Assembly (NCBI GenBank): GCA_027923505.1
Contig: BROI01000032.1
Span: 124,001-188,000, forward strand
Length of the DNA: 64,000 bases
Origin: Mayamaea pseudoterrestris
Lineage: Eukaryota > Bacillariophyta > Bacillariophyceae > Sellaphorales > Sellaphoraceae
Direction of reading: 5' to 3'
Below are positions 1 to 10,449 of the stretch, one piece after another (the stretch's first letter is position 1; each line of letters begins with the position of its first letter). Both the position numbers and the translations under genes were made by a program. Under the pieces are notes generated by a model, which worked only from the letters and a program-made list of their open reading frames with translations, had not been told where the DNA came from and did not search any database.

Positions 1-1995
1 CAATCACGTACCCACTTCGTCGGCCGAATGAAACGGTGATGCTGGAGGAGGTCGAAGGATTGGAACTTGTAATAGTTGCTCCTCTTGGAACTGTCCACTC
101 GTACGTGTAATCCGATAGGTCGCTCTCCAGTGTGAAGACAACTCCAGACTCCGCTTGGTCCACGACAGTCGGGCCCGTGAGACGTCCGAATGGCTTGTTA
201 TATATGCGGACAAAGTCAACATTCATTTGTTGAGGGAACACAGTAGAGCTGTCGGGGCTTCCGGGCCAATTTCCTCCCACGGCAAGGTTGAGCAAAAGGT
301 AGAAGCGCTCGTTGAATGGCCAGTTGTGCGGATCAGTGTCGTCTGGCGTCTTTTCAGAGTATTGAGCGCCATCCAAAAACCACCTTATTCGGTCCTCTTC
401 CCAATATACTGCGTAGTTGTGGTACTGGCTGTAAAATGTGTCGTCGTTGGGGAGCTGAATCTGCGTACCAGTGTTCGAATTGTTTGGCCACAAGTCGCCG
501 TAGTGGATGGTGCCATGGACAACGCCCGCTTCTCGCCCGACATTCTCCATTACGTCGATCTCTCCAGATTGAGGCCATTTTCCATAACCTGCAGAAGAAA
601 TGAATGAAATGTTGGTGAGAAAAAGTTGCTGATTCTAGTTGCTTCAAAGCGACTGGCTCCCAGTCACTTACTTTCATCAGTCGACAGCGCCCAGAATGCC
701 GGCCACATTCCGTTTCCTTGAGGAATCTGAATGGATGCTTCAACATAACCGTAACGGAAATCCTTTAAACCCTTAGATGAAAGTCGTGCGGATGTGTAAA
801 CGCCGTTGTCGTTGCGCGCTTCAATTGTCAGCTTTCCGTCGGAAACAACTGCATTCTCAGACTGGTATTTTTGCCACTCGGCATTACCCCAGCCGCACAG
901 CCCAATGTCGCATCCATCGCCGTTCTGGTAACCCCAGTTGGCCGTATCGACCGCATTTCCGTTAAACTCGTCCTGCCACATGAGCGAGGGGCAAACGTCG
1001 TCGTCTGCCGCAGCCATTACGCCCTGCTCGTCGTCCGTCTCATCATCGTCGCCTGCATCGTACACGACTTCCTCCGGTTGCACCACTGGTTTGTCTTCAG
1101 GTTGAGCAGCGGGTTGAGCTTCAGGTACATCTGCTGCTTGACACTCCGAAGCTTTGCAGCCACGTCCACAAACGGCAGGGAACTCGCTGCTCACAAAGTC
1201 GCAAGCACTGCCTTCGTCCATTCCCGTCGTGTCCATTTTGTACTGCATTCGGTCCCTGCAACTATACGCACCAGCATCGTCCGTGACGAGTGTTGCCAAC
1301 ACATTGTTGGTGCAAGTGCTTGGGCATCCGCAGTTGCCAACGCGGCGGTTGCAGACGCTCGCATCGCAGCTTCCACACACGGCCGGGAACTCTTGACCAA
1401 CCAGCATGCAGGCTTGCGGTTCGTCCAAGCCCAATCTGCCCATAAGATTGGTGATAGCCTCGAGACAAGTTGTTCCTTGATCATCTGTCGTGCGGCTCAA
1501 AACTGAGGTGGTGCAGGTGGAGCATCCGCAGGTAATTTGGCCCGTCAAGTCAAAGGATGACGACTGCGACACAATCGCTTGCTCAGAACTCTTCTTGTGA
1601 GAAATGGCAATCAAGGCAATGATCAAAGCAAGTGCCAGTGGAACAAGAATGGCGATCAACAGGTTGACAGTCGTGATTCTCTTGCGGGCGAGCGGCTTTT
1701 CCAAGACAACTTCCGTGGATGGTTCAGTGATCGTGTTTGCATCCTGAAGGTAGGCGGCGCCCTCCTTCTCGTCCGCGGCAGCTGCTTCACCACTTGGGAC
1801 TGCGAGAGACTCGGAAGGGGAGGTCGCAAAGTCATTCTTTGATCTGATTTCGTCTTGCTTGATGGACTCGTTGTAAGTGGCGCCCTTTGGTTGGGATTCA
1901 GCGTCGCGTGGACTTTCAATCTCGAGGGATGACATGGCGACGCTGGAGCTTGGATCTTGGTCCTCTTGGCTTGAAATGTTGGCAACAATAGTCAT
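1..1995 (-). CDS. Membrane-anchored GH16 beta-glucanase with two cysteine-rich modules (3' end outside window)
   Basis: Likely a beta-1,3-glucanase/laminarinase-type hydrolase at the cell surface or in the secretory system; chrysolaminarin or wall glucan is the likely substrate (inference). Exon 1 is 672-1995 and exon 2 is 1-588. The 83-nt intron 589-671 begins GTAAGT and ends CTGCAG. The residues joined across it (WALSTDES/YGKWPQSGEID) read as continuous GH16 sequence. I use the ATG at 1995; the frame is open upstream but only to a TTG. Residues about 1-108 are acidic and disordered, 109-132 form one TM helix, and about 150-285 hold two copies of a Cys module (CxCxxC...EFPxxCGxCxxxxC). The GH16 domain starts near residue 330. 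The catalytic signature GEIDVMEN lies at 450-457, with E451 and E456 as nucleophile and acid/base by family knowledge. After the fold, sequence resembling an Ig/PKD-like domain runs off the edge. The shared Cys module links it to the gene at 3897. Confidence 0.9.
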
Positions 1996-2564
1996 GATGG
2001 CCGACAAAAGATCGTTCTCGTTTCACTGGTTCAGAGGCGACTTGGCAAATTTGTGAGGCACGTCGGGGTTGACAAACGAGTGAGTATAATGCCAGTGAAC
2101 CGGTGTTTTGTTCTGTGATAGGATCAAGCAACTCCGATGGGGTTAACAACAGTTCGGAGTCTTCAAATTCAATATATGCTCAATGACTATGTAAATGGTG
2201 CCAAAGACTCTTCTAGGTTCACGGATGTCTCCTCTCTTCCATCAAGATCAAGATGCAAAAGCAACGCACATACAAGAAACGAGCCGCTGCCACGAACCCT
2301 GCGCCATGGGAGAAACGATTTTTTGAATTCATGCAGCATCTGACTGGACACACGTTCCCCAACGGATGTCAACGAAGCATGCCGTTCGTTCAGCGACGTA
2401 TTTAGCCAGTCCTGACGCCAGTTTAGAGGTGCGCCGGTCATTGTGACAGTGCCGGTAACGCACTGGTCCTCTTTGGTTCTGCATCGCGCGGAAATGAAGT
2501 AGCAATGCGGCTACCTTAAGTGCGTATGATACATGCTAATATTTCACTATTTCCAATGTCCCGC
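1996..2564. other. Intergenic gap between the glucanase start and the thaumatin-like gene
   Basis: It should hold the glucanase promoter (minus strand) and the 3' end of the thaumatin-like gene. The small open frames here show no recognisable domain or composition bias. I see no RNA gene or repeat. Confidence 0.5.
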
Positions 2565-3512
2565 TCACAAAAACACTACCGGTAGTAGAACAGAAAGAGC
2601 GCTCAGCGCCACCAGGAATGGTCCATTCCAGACGCCCGTTCCTTTGCTCTCCGGCAGCCACTGCAGCGACGTTCCTTCTCCATTTGGACAAAGCGTCACG
2701 TAGTACTCGGAACCGCTGGAGATCTTTTGCGACAAGGTCATGTTAGCTTCGTAGTCAATTCCAAGGCACGTATAGTCGGAATTCACTTGGTCAAACGCGT
2801 AGGTATACGCGCGTTGACATGAACGCTTGAAGGTATCCGCAAAGGAAAACGAGGGGCAGGTTTCCGCCGTGCCGTAAATGCCTTGACAACAAAACTCATC
2901 CTCTTGGAACACGTCACACGCACTCCGGCATCCAACCAATTGTCCTTTGGTGCCAAACATTTGTAGCTCCGCTGGACATATATAGTTGAGATCATTCTGA
3001 CAGCCCGCCCAGGTGCAATAGTCTCTCGTTCCTGGCATGCTTTGAAAGGTTCCGTTCACTGGTGCCACTTGAATGGGAATATTGTAGCCATTGACGAGCG
3101 TCACCGAGTAAAAGTCGACGCCGCTGCCTTGATTGTCGAGTCGCAAATCAACAAATGTGACTGGCGACACTGGAAATTCTCCAAGACAATTCATCCAATT
3201 TTCTCCGCATCTACCCGTTTCGCACATTTCGCCCCATTCTTGACACTGCGTGCGTCCCCAGAAGCGTCCGCTCCAGCCAAATGGAAGAGCGACGGAATCG
3301 TTCTTTTGAGCGTCCAATCGCAAACCTCCATTGTTGATGAGTTTCTGTCCTTGGTTTTGAACAATGCCAATGTAGATTGTCTCATTGCATTGGTTTACAA
3401 ATGTTACCGAGTGAGCAATTGAATGTAGAGGTAGAAGGCAGAAAAGAATTAGCAACAGCGACGGCATTGTTCGGATCTGCATGGGCACTGAGTGTAAAGT
3501 GGAAGCTGCCAT
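2565..3512 (-). CDS. Thaumatin-like (PR-5 family) secreted protein
   Basis: 315 residues in one exon. A hydrophobic stretch (MPSLLLILFCLLPLHSIAHS) ending near residue 35 is a signal peptide, so either the ATG at 3512 or the one at 3467 could be the true start. The mature part begins VTFVNQCNETIYIG, the usual thaumatin opening. It has about 16 cysteines as in the family, and the family pattern DFYSVTLVNGYNIPIQV with the core Asp. Near the C-terminus it has the TYAFD...YTC pattern, matching the plant SYAFDDPTSTFTC signature. The last about 20 residues are hydrophobic, which fits a GPI-anchor signal or a tail anchor. Family members bind or cut beta-1,3-glucans or act in defence; the neighbouring GH16 gene makes a glucan link tempting but unproven. 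The two genes are on the same strand. Confidence 0.9.
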   Translation of the reverse strand: MAASTLHSVPMQIRTMPSLLLILFCLLPLHSIAHSVTFVNQCNETIYIGIVQNQGQKLINNGGLRLDAQKNDSVALPFGWSGRFWGRTQCQEWGEMCETGRCGENWMNCLGEFPVSPVTFVDLRLDNQGSGVDFYSVTLVNGYNIPIQVAPVNGTFQSMPGTRDYCTWAGCQNDLNYICPAELQMFGTKGQLVGCRSACDVFQEDEFCCQGIYGTAETCPSFSFADTFKRSCQRAYTYAFDQVNSDYTCLGIDYEANMTLSQKISSGSEYYVTLCPNGEGTSLQWLPESKGTGVWNGPFLVALSALSVLLPVVFL

Positions 3513-3896
3513 TGCCAGTTAGGAGGTTAAACCGTGAGCTGTTCGTCTTCTGTATGGTCTGCTCAAACTTGACCTTTCGCTTCCGAGAAACAGTATGTAT
3601 GGATCGTTGAGCCGTCGGATCGACTCTTGTCAATGGAAGTCGACAAAACTTTTGATGCGCGAGTTGGGTTTGTTACCGTCATAGCGGTACTCACAACAAC
3701 GACACGGTCCCGAGTTCACTTTCTCGCCGCAAAACGTCCCGCGAATTGCACATCTTCGGCGAGTAGACCCTGAAACGACACGACTAGAATGAGATAATCA
3801 TACACAACGTTTGCGACATCAATTTCATATCAACCAAACTAGCCCCAATTTCAACTAAACAAGCAAACCAAGCGCTCAGACCACTAGCTATTAGCT
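3513..3896. promoter_or_regulatory. Divergent promoter region, thaumatin-like gene / Cys-rich gene
   Basis: 384 bp separate two divergently transcribed secreted-protein genes, so both promoters must lie here. No clear TATA box or conserved operator stands out by eye. Confidence 0.4.
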
Positions 3897-4421
3897 ATGA
3901 TGCGTCGAGTTGTGACTTTCCTTTTCATTGCGATACTTTCGTCCACGGCCTGGGCGCAGCAAGAGGCATCGATCGCATTGCAAGCAAGCGTTCACATGCA
4001 GCAACAGGAACATCGTGAGTTAATTCTCTCCAACAACTGCTTCTGCAACTCTTGCACAAAGTCCGTTCTCAGAACCAAGACTGGCGACGACAAGAGTTAC
4101 TCTTGCAAACAGCGCATTGCCTATCTCATTGGTGACCAAGGAGAGTCAGAGTATAATGCTTGCGTCCAAGTTGCGGGTGTTGAATTTCCTGATGAATGTG
4201 GCGCGTGCGATCCATCAAAGTGTAGCATGGAAGAAGTATCAGTCAACACTTGCGCAAGGCGAGCGATTCAAATGTGCGGCTGCAGTAGATACCTTGGAGG
4301 GAATACCAACTGCTTTCGTAGCCAAGCAAAAAAGCTTTGCAACGTCCCCGCTAGTGACAAGTCCACGTATCTGGACGAGCTCATGGCCAACGTGCAGAAA
4401 CGATGCACGCGGCGATTGTAA
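3897..4421 (+). CDS. Small secreted cysteine-rich protein sharing the GH16 gene's Cys module
   Basis: 174 residues in one exon, with an ATG preceded by the UTR-like sequence TTAGCT. An N-terminal signal peptide (VVTFLFIAILSSTAWAQ) ends near residue 21. Residues about 45-105 repeat the module seen twice in the GH16 protein: NCFCNSCTKSVL, a central Cys, then EFPDECGACDPSKC. A second part (about 110-174) has six more cysteines and a basic end. The function is unknown. The module could be a carbohydrate-binding or wall-association domain because in the neighbour it is tethered to a glucanase, but that is inference. Confidence 0.85.
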   Translation: MMRRVVTFLFIAILSSTAWAQQEASIALQASVHMQQQEHRELILSNNCFCNSCTKSVLRTKTGDDKSYSCKQRIAYLIGDQGESEYNACVQVAGVEFPDECGACDPSKCSMEEVSVNTCARRAIQMCGCSRYLGGNTNCFRSQAKKLCNVPASDKSTYLDELMANVQKRCTRRL

Positions 4422-4556
4422 TGTGCGATGATGCGGTAGAGAGCAAGTACCAATCCGCACATATGCGGCAGTGCAGTCTAATGTTTAAAATCTAATCTAC
4501 CGTTGTAAATTACTGTTCGTGTATTGTATCGTATAAGAAAACTCACTTGTCCATTC

Positions 4557-5909
4557 TCATAATGTCGTTTCCGGCCGCACAAGAGTGTTGCCTGTATACT
4601 CGCCCGCAACAATTAAGAGTGCCACAATGATCATTTGCATAAATTGTTGTTTCCCAAGAAAGGTTTCTCCAGCCAAGAGAGTCGTCAATCCTTGAAAGCC
4701 AATAGAGCCACTGACAAGCACAATCGTCGCAGGGACTTGCACAATTGATTGGGGCCGATCGAAGCGATGCGACCAAACGTTTGACAAAGCAAACACCACG
4801 GCAGCAGCAAGAAATATTCCAAAATTTGGACGAATAAACTTACTGGCGGCAAATGTAGTACCAAATCCGATTCCAAACAGCAGCATGGTCCATATGGAGT
4901 CGCGATAGCTGACTTGAAACGCGACCACGAGCGCCAAGCTCAACAAAGGTACAAAGAATGCTAGCCACGCGGGATGCATGGGCTCGCTTGGTACTTCCGT
5001 CGTTGGCAAGTCGGCAATTGATGATACGAACAACACGCCCAGCCAGCTTCCCATGACGAGCTGCAGAAGCGTCACCAAACCTTTGGCGAGATGTCCAATC
5101 CCTCGAGTGACTCGTTGGCCGACAATCTCTGCTAGTCCAAGCGATACTGTATAGCCCGGCAGAGGGATTGCGACACTGCTTAACGTGACAATAGTGACAT
5201 TAACTTGAGGATAAATGAGCTTGACAGATGTTGCCAGCACGGCTGGGACAAAGGCGCAAGCCGCATTAGTCCAAAGCAACACGTGTGATGGCAGGTACTT
5301 TCCGGATAAGGTTAAGATGCACCAGCAAATTGCGCCGCCAATGCTAGCCAGCAAGGTATCCCACCAAGATCCGCCCAGTAAGACGGCCAGCCCCGCCGAC
5401 GAGCCTATAAAGCCAAAGACGGAGACCAAGTAAACATTGTACGGATCCGGCGACGCTTGAATTTCTGGTAGCTTGCAGACAATCGCATCTTCCACCGATA
5501 CCTTATGCTTGAGTATATCTTTCGCAAGCTCTGAGAGTAGCATGAGCTTGTGCAGGTGCATGCCTTCGGGCGCCTTGACCATGACAGTCGTAGGCAGAGT
5601 ATTTTCATCGTCGTTGGGCCAGACGGACGCGATTAACTCATTGTTCGTGATGAAGAAATTTCCCTTGTAGCAGTTTGTATGTTCCACAAGCTTCTCCAAG
5701 AAGCCTTCGACTCGCGTTCCAGAGCTTCCATACAAGAGAGCAGCTTGACCAAACTTTAAGGAAAAGCGGATGACGGCTGCTATTGAGAGTTCTTGATTCT
5801 GGCGATTGTTTTCGTCAAGCAATGAGTTCGCTGTCGGCGCCTATTCCTGCTGTTGCTGCATTATTTCTACACTATGATCATATTCAGAGAGACTTCTCTC
5901 TAGATCCAT
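4557..5909 (-). CDS. ThrE-family (DUF1212) multi-pass transporter; 5' end needs a proposed short intron
   Basis: Family ThrE proteins export threonine/serine in bacteria; eukaryotic homologues are poorly known. The N-terminal soluble ThrE region (IRFSLKFGQAALLYGSSGTRVEG) is followed by about ten hydrophobic segments in two blocks, the usual ThrE plus ThrE_2 arrangement. The long open frame 4557-5822 has no ATG before about residue 81, which would delete the conserved start of the domain. In the same frame an ATG at 5909 opens a coding-like stretch that meets a TAG at 5843-5841. A 72-nt intron (5799-5870, GTAGAA...CGCCAG) would remove the stop, keep frame and give 426 residues. The donor is weak and the acceptor lacks a pyrimidine tract, so this model is tentative. 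The family call itself is firm. Confidence 0.75.
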
Positions 5910-6410
5910 TGGAGCTAAATTGCGAAAATTGACGCTATCTACATCGTTTTCCGAGAGTGGATGAGGGTTGGACGACGAGGATGAGACGACTTTTTCAAAG
6001 TCTAACTTCCTCTCTTCTACTCTCCAAATCTCCTCCAGTCAAAGCAATAGTGATGTTTCATCAGGAGGCACAAAAGCAAAAAAAGTGTATTCTAAGAGAC
6101 ATCCAACCAAAACCAATAACTCAATTTCATAGTCCTGAAGATTATTATGACAATATTGCTTGAGGATCTCAACTTAAATCATCTTATTAGAGTATCGTAC
6201 TACCGGAGTACCAGTCCACTCAGCTATCTTATTTATCTGCAGATAGGAGTTGCATCTAATCCAATGCATTTGCCTACATCTAGCAGATATAATAAACCTC
6301 ACACTTGCTATTTTCCCTTCATCTGCATTCCTATAAACGCAACATATAGATCGACCATTCCCTCCAGCTAGCTGACAGTCAATGGGGCTGTTCTCCTTCC
6401 CGCCCATTCC
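5910..6410. other. AT-rich intergenic gap
   Basis: This holds the ThrE gene promoter and the 3' region of the phosphatase gene. It is more AT-rich than its surroundings. I see no coding sequence, RNA gene or repeat that I can support. Confidence 0.5.
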
Positions 6411-7613
6411 CTACAAGCACCCGGCGAGATACTCGGGAGCATTGTCAATCAACTTTTGACACTCAAACTTGGCCGCGAGTACCGTCCGAACATCTGGCAC
6501 AGGCTTGCCGTCAACCTCGTGCAGATTGGTGCGCAAAAAACGCTCAAGTTTCATGAGTTCCTTGTCGTGCGGACTGTCAAACCAAGATTCAATTGGAATG
6601 CCATTGTCGACCTGATACCCAAACGCATGCGGCGAGTTGTCGACCAATACTGTCTGCGACAAATCGCGACCGAGGACGTTGAGGTCCTTTAAAAAGTTGC
6701 CTTCGACGGAGAGGCACGACTCTCGAAAGAGACGATGATGAAAGTACTTGTTTTCTGTAGAAAATATGAGAAATAATGGATACGCATTACGTGAGACAAT
6801 GTCGCTAATTAATCGGACAAGAGTCAAGGCACCGTCAAAAAGTCGTTAACACGCACCGGGATCAATTCGATCCAATAATTGATCCGCGTACACTTTCTGA
6901 CTTGCAGTAAAGATGACGACTTCATATTGCCCGCAAATGGAGTCGAGAAATCTGCTCAAATAGGGACGCAGCTTGACATGGACACTGTACTCGACACCAT
7001 GGAACACAACGTCGAACAAAAAGTCGGCATCTACAATCGGTTCAACCGTGCAATGCACAAGCGTCTCGTCGAGATCGAGAACCAAAGTTATCTTGTCATG
7101 CATCGTCTTGGGCGGCAAAGTGATGGGAGGGAGCAAATGGCTCACGCGCGAGTAGGGAGGAAGCGACTTGATAAATTGCCATGGGTTGAACTCCTCCTCG
7201 TCCGGCGACTCATTCTCCTCGAGTCCTTGTAGCGACTCGACGTCTTCCATGGAGTCTTCGAGTGAGTTGGGACTCTCCTTCATGGTACTTAGAGAAGTTG
7301 GCTCAGTATCATTGTTCTTGAGCTCTGCGTCAATGCTACTATCATCGCTGCCGAGCTCGCTGCGGCGAGGACTGTCAGGATGATGGTCAACGTGAAGCCC
7401 AGGACTAAAGAGGACGTCAGTAATATCATCACTAGCAATGGGCTGTCGCGGAGGGTGCAACGGAGATAGCGTAGTATCGTTTCCAGTACTGCCGCGCATA
7501 GGACTCTTGCCGCCTCGAGGGCGTTTGATCGAAGCGATGGGACTGCGTGCACATTGCAGGGACGACCGAGGAGGCGTCTTGTCCACCGCTTCGATTGACG
7601 AGGCCTTTGTCAT
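6411..7613 (-). CDS. FCP1/SCP-like CTD phosphatase (NIF domain)
   Basis: 366 residues from two exons: 6857-7613 and 6411-6754. The 102-nt intron 6755-6856 runs GTGCGT...CTACAG, and the joined codons read DPENKYFHHR, typical of the family. Residues 1-160 are Ser/Pro/acid-rich and disordered. The catalytic DLDETLVH motif (D180, D182) opens the phosphatase domain. HHRLFRESC and then LVDNSPHAFGYQVDNGIPI, which hold the second half of the active site, follow in exon 2. Members such as SCP1, Dullard and FCP1 remove phosphate from Ser in the RNA polymerase II CTD or from other regulators. Which subgroup this belongs to cannot be told by eye; the lack of a BRCT domain argues against true FCP1. Confidence 0.92.
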
Positions 7614-8049
7614 GGCAAGACCGAACAGCTAGCAAGTAATCTATAAAAAGGTAGATCAATCGAGGTATCAAATCTCGATAATCGAGGACTGCAGCGGAAC
7701 GACTGAGCTGCAGCAGCTGATGGATGAGGTGATCAGATGACTGTTTGTTGGAGCCCTGCGATGCATTTTGATGGTCCTTCGTCCGCCGAGTCTCGACACT
7801 CAAAAGAAGACAGTAGAAGGTATCTCCACGCCGGGCCAGCATTTCGCGTGTCATTGTTTAGGGCTTCGGTGCTTACTTAAGGTTTGTACTGAATCGCGTC
7901 AGTTTCTTGACATGTCGCAGCGGGTCATACTAACGAAGAATCTGACGCGCAGGCGCGCGGCCGAAAATTTGGAACAAAATGCAGACCCATCATCTCCGTC
8001 ACACTTCGATAAGCGCTTGAATTGGTTGCCTTATCCTACCTCTACCATC
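7614..8049. promoter_or_regulatory. Divergent promoter region, phosphatase / secreted protein
   Basis: The two genes start on opposite strands 436 bp apart. The frame of the downstream gene stays open leftward to 7768, but that extension has no domain and would put the signal peptide in mid-protein, so I treat it as untranslated. Confidence 0.4.
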
Positions 8050-8625
8050 ATGCCGCACTTTCTATCAATTGTAGTCATTTACTTGACGGCTGCGATGGCC
8101 AATACCCTCGATGTTTCGACTGCTACAGCTCAAGATTTGTTACATTCACGTCGTAGCCTCATGCAAGTCGATTTTGACTCCATCTGCGGCGATCTCCTTT
8201 CCATCTTTAGTAACAGATGCAACTGCGGAAATGCACAACAAGTCGAGAGTGGCGATACTATCGATTGCGACAATGGAAAGCTGACTGCTCATGCGGAGTT
8301 TGAAGACTACAAAATTACGAGCATGGAAATTTGCGATCAGGAACACAGTGGCACGATTTGTACGACAATTTACTACGCAAGCGCCATTGCAGTCCATTGT
8401 GAACTAGCGTTTAACGGCCAACAATGCGAGAGCTGTTTTGTATGCGATGCAAACGATTTGCTTGGACTTCGAGTCAGCTGCGACACCGTGCTTCCTGCAA
8501 TAACGACGGATGGATGCCAAGTTGCCTCCACTTTTTTGCACCTTGACTCAGGAACTAAGCAATTAAGTACAGTGGTAGGAATCGTGTGGGCTTGTCTACT
8601 CTCAAGTATATGGATTCTGATGTAA
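8050..8625 (+). CDS. Secreted cysteine-rich protein with hydrophobic C-terminus
   Basis: 191 residues. I chose the ATG at 8050 because a signal peptide follows at once (MPHFLSIVVIYLTAAMA). The mature part carries about 14 cysteines in close pairs (RCNCGN, CESCFVC) and ends in a hydrophobic stretch (VVGIVWACLLSSIWILM), consistent with a GPI-attachment signal. It does not share the module of the genes at 1-1995 and 3897. I do not recognise the family. A surface-anchored role is inferred only from the two hydrophobic ends. Confidence 0.7.
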   Translation: MPHFLSIVVIYLTAAMANTLDVSTATAQDLLHSRRSLMQVDFDSICGDLLSIFSNRCNCGNAQQVESGDTIDCDNGKLTAHAEFEDYKITSMEICDQEHSGTICTTIYYASAIAVHCELAFNGQQCESCFVCDANDLLGLRVSCDTVLPAITTDGCQVASTFLHLDSGTKQLSTVVGIVWACLLSSIWILM

Positions 8626-9589
8626 TATAAGCCGATGAAGCGACGGCGACTCGCGGTCCTCGAGACTCGAGACGAGAGCCAAGACGATTGGGAATTGAAT
8701 ATTGACACATTGACACCATCACCGCCGACTTGGACGGTTCTTTAAAGTTTCAAACTGAGTTTATATATTATATCAAAGTTCTATTGTTAGCAATATATTC
8801 GTACGAAGACGTGCTACTGGGGGAGCATGAGTGCGCGATAAAGTGGATTAGTTGGCGCGCTTGCAGCAGCAGTCCTTCGTCGTACGCGCAATTTTTGTAC
8901 AGCACATATATTGAGTGTCGTTTCAGATACAGGTATCATCATAAATCACACACCGCCTTTTCGACAATTATAAATAATCCGAACGACCAATGCACAATAA
9001 AATGGTGTTGGTCACCGTACGAGCATAGCTTCTGTTTTGTCGCAGGAGGGCGCGCATTCAAGCATTCAAGCATTAACAATTGACACACAGCAACAGCCAC
9101 TCGCCGCCAGCAAGGTCAGACAAATTGTGCCTCACAACTACTTATTGATATGGCATTGTGAAGCCGTGGCGCTCACAATCACTCATTGACCAGCTGCTCA
9201 CTCGAGCAAGCAATATCATCAGCTCCTTCATGCAGCATTGGATCATGTCGTGCGAGAGACACGCAAACGCATCGTTAAAGGGAGGTCTTGGGGCAGTAAT
9301 CTTTATTGAATAGCCATGTCCACACGCGATCACAAGCGATAAAAATTATCTTGAATATACGTCATGTGCTCCGAAAACTGACTGATCAACGGACAATCAT
9401 CAGTCATATGGGCGACCTCTACCGAAGAATGCAACGACCCGCGGCGCCCACAACGCTCAACGCGATCCCAGCACCAAACCCGAGCGATTACGATGCTCAC
9501 AAATCACTTCCGCATATAAAGCCACTCACGATCAAAGTTTACAGCGACCTTTTGATCCGAAGAGTATTCTAACTTCATAAACTTGAACC
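8626..9589. other. Long intergenic gap (964 bp)
   Basis: Several open frames of 63-117 codons occur on both strands, but none shows a domain or coding-like composition. A TATAAA lies near 9514-9519, about 75 bp before the next gene's ATG, and may be its TATA box. I see nothing else supportable. Confidence 0.4.
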
Positions 9590-10360
9590 ATGGCAACCAT
9601 GACAATGACTGGAACAAGCACGACAACGATAAATACAATGCGCAATGCGAGCAATCGCTGGAAGGACAGCAGTCAAATGCTTCGCGAACCGGCCTGCACT
9701 GACTGTACCTTAAAGGCGCCGCGGCGGCGACCTTCTTTATATCGCGAAAGTAGCAGCAGTGAGAATGACCTTGACGACGACGACGACGATGATGACAGCC
9801 TTACATTGACCACAAGTCCCGTTGCGGATTCTATATCGACAATAGACTCTGATGGATTCAACGAAAGCTTAAAGGTCTGCAACTTTTTCGAGCGAGCCTC
9901 GAGGTCCGAACTGCGACCCAGACGGACAATCGACGGACTGTCATTGTCGGGTCACAAGTCGGACAGCTTTCTATTCGTTTCGCAGCCATTACTTCCGGAG
10001 AACAAGCACCTGCGAAGACATATTCGTTTTGCTCCCTCTGTTGAGGAGCGACAGTACGCTGTCACTCATGGGGACAATCCCAGTTGCTCTGGCCCTTGTG
10101 CATTGACACTGGACTGGGAACATTCAGGGTCAAGAAGAATCTCCTATAACGACGTGCTACTGCGAAATCGCCGCGCTGTGAGGCAACTCAGCGCGGGCGA
10201 GCGACGCCAGCGGCTGTTACAAGCAAGTGCCATGAGTAGGGACGAGATGCACATGCTTGACTTGCAGTTCGTTTCCGAGCGAGTAGAGTCACTGCAAAAG
10301 GAGCTCTCTGGTCTGACATTGGACTCCAAGAGGCTGACAAAGTGGCCGAAAGCTATGTAA
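9590..10360 (+). CDS. Hypothetical Asp-rich protein with an RVxF-like motif
   Basis: 256 residues in one exon, ATG in the context AACCATGGCA. The N-terminal half is Ser/Thr-rich with a run of eight Asp near residue 65. The second half is the ordered-looking part. It contains RHIRFAPSVEERQY, whose IRF core resembles the RVxF docking motif of protein phosphatase 1 partners. This is followed by a small Cys pair (CSGPC) and a basic helix (LRNRRAVRQLSAGERRQRLL). I do not recognise the family; a PP1-regulator role is only a hypothesis. Confidence 0.6.
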   Translation: MATMTMTGTSTTTINTMRNASNRWKDSSQMLREPACTDCTLKAPRRRPSLYRESSSSENDLDDDDDDDDSLTLTTSPVADSISTIDSDGFNESLKVCNFFERASRSELRPRRTIDGLSLSGHKSDSFLFVSQPLLPENKHLRRHIRFAPSVEERQYAVTHGDNPSCSGPCALTLDWEHSGSRRISYNDVLLRNRRAVRQLSAGERRQRLLQASAMSRDEMHMLDLQFVSERVESLQKELSGLTLDSKRLTKWPKAM

Positions 10361-10449
10361 ATATGAATATTTAGTCATATAAATAATGTAAACTACTTTT
10401 CTTTGTAAGCTATGTTTAATTATCGCTTGATGATTCTTCATGTGGCCCA

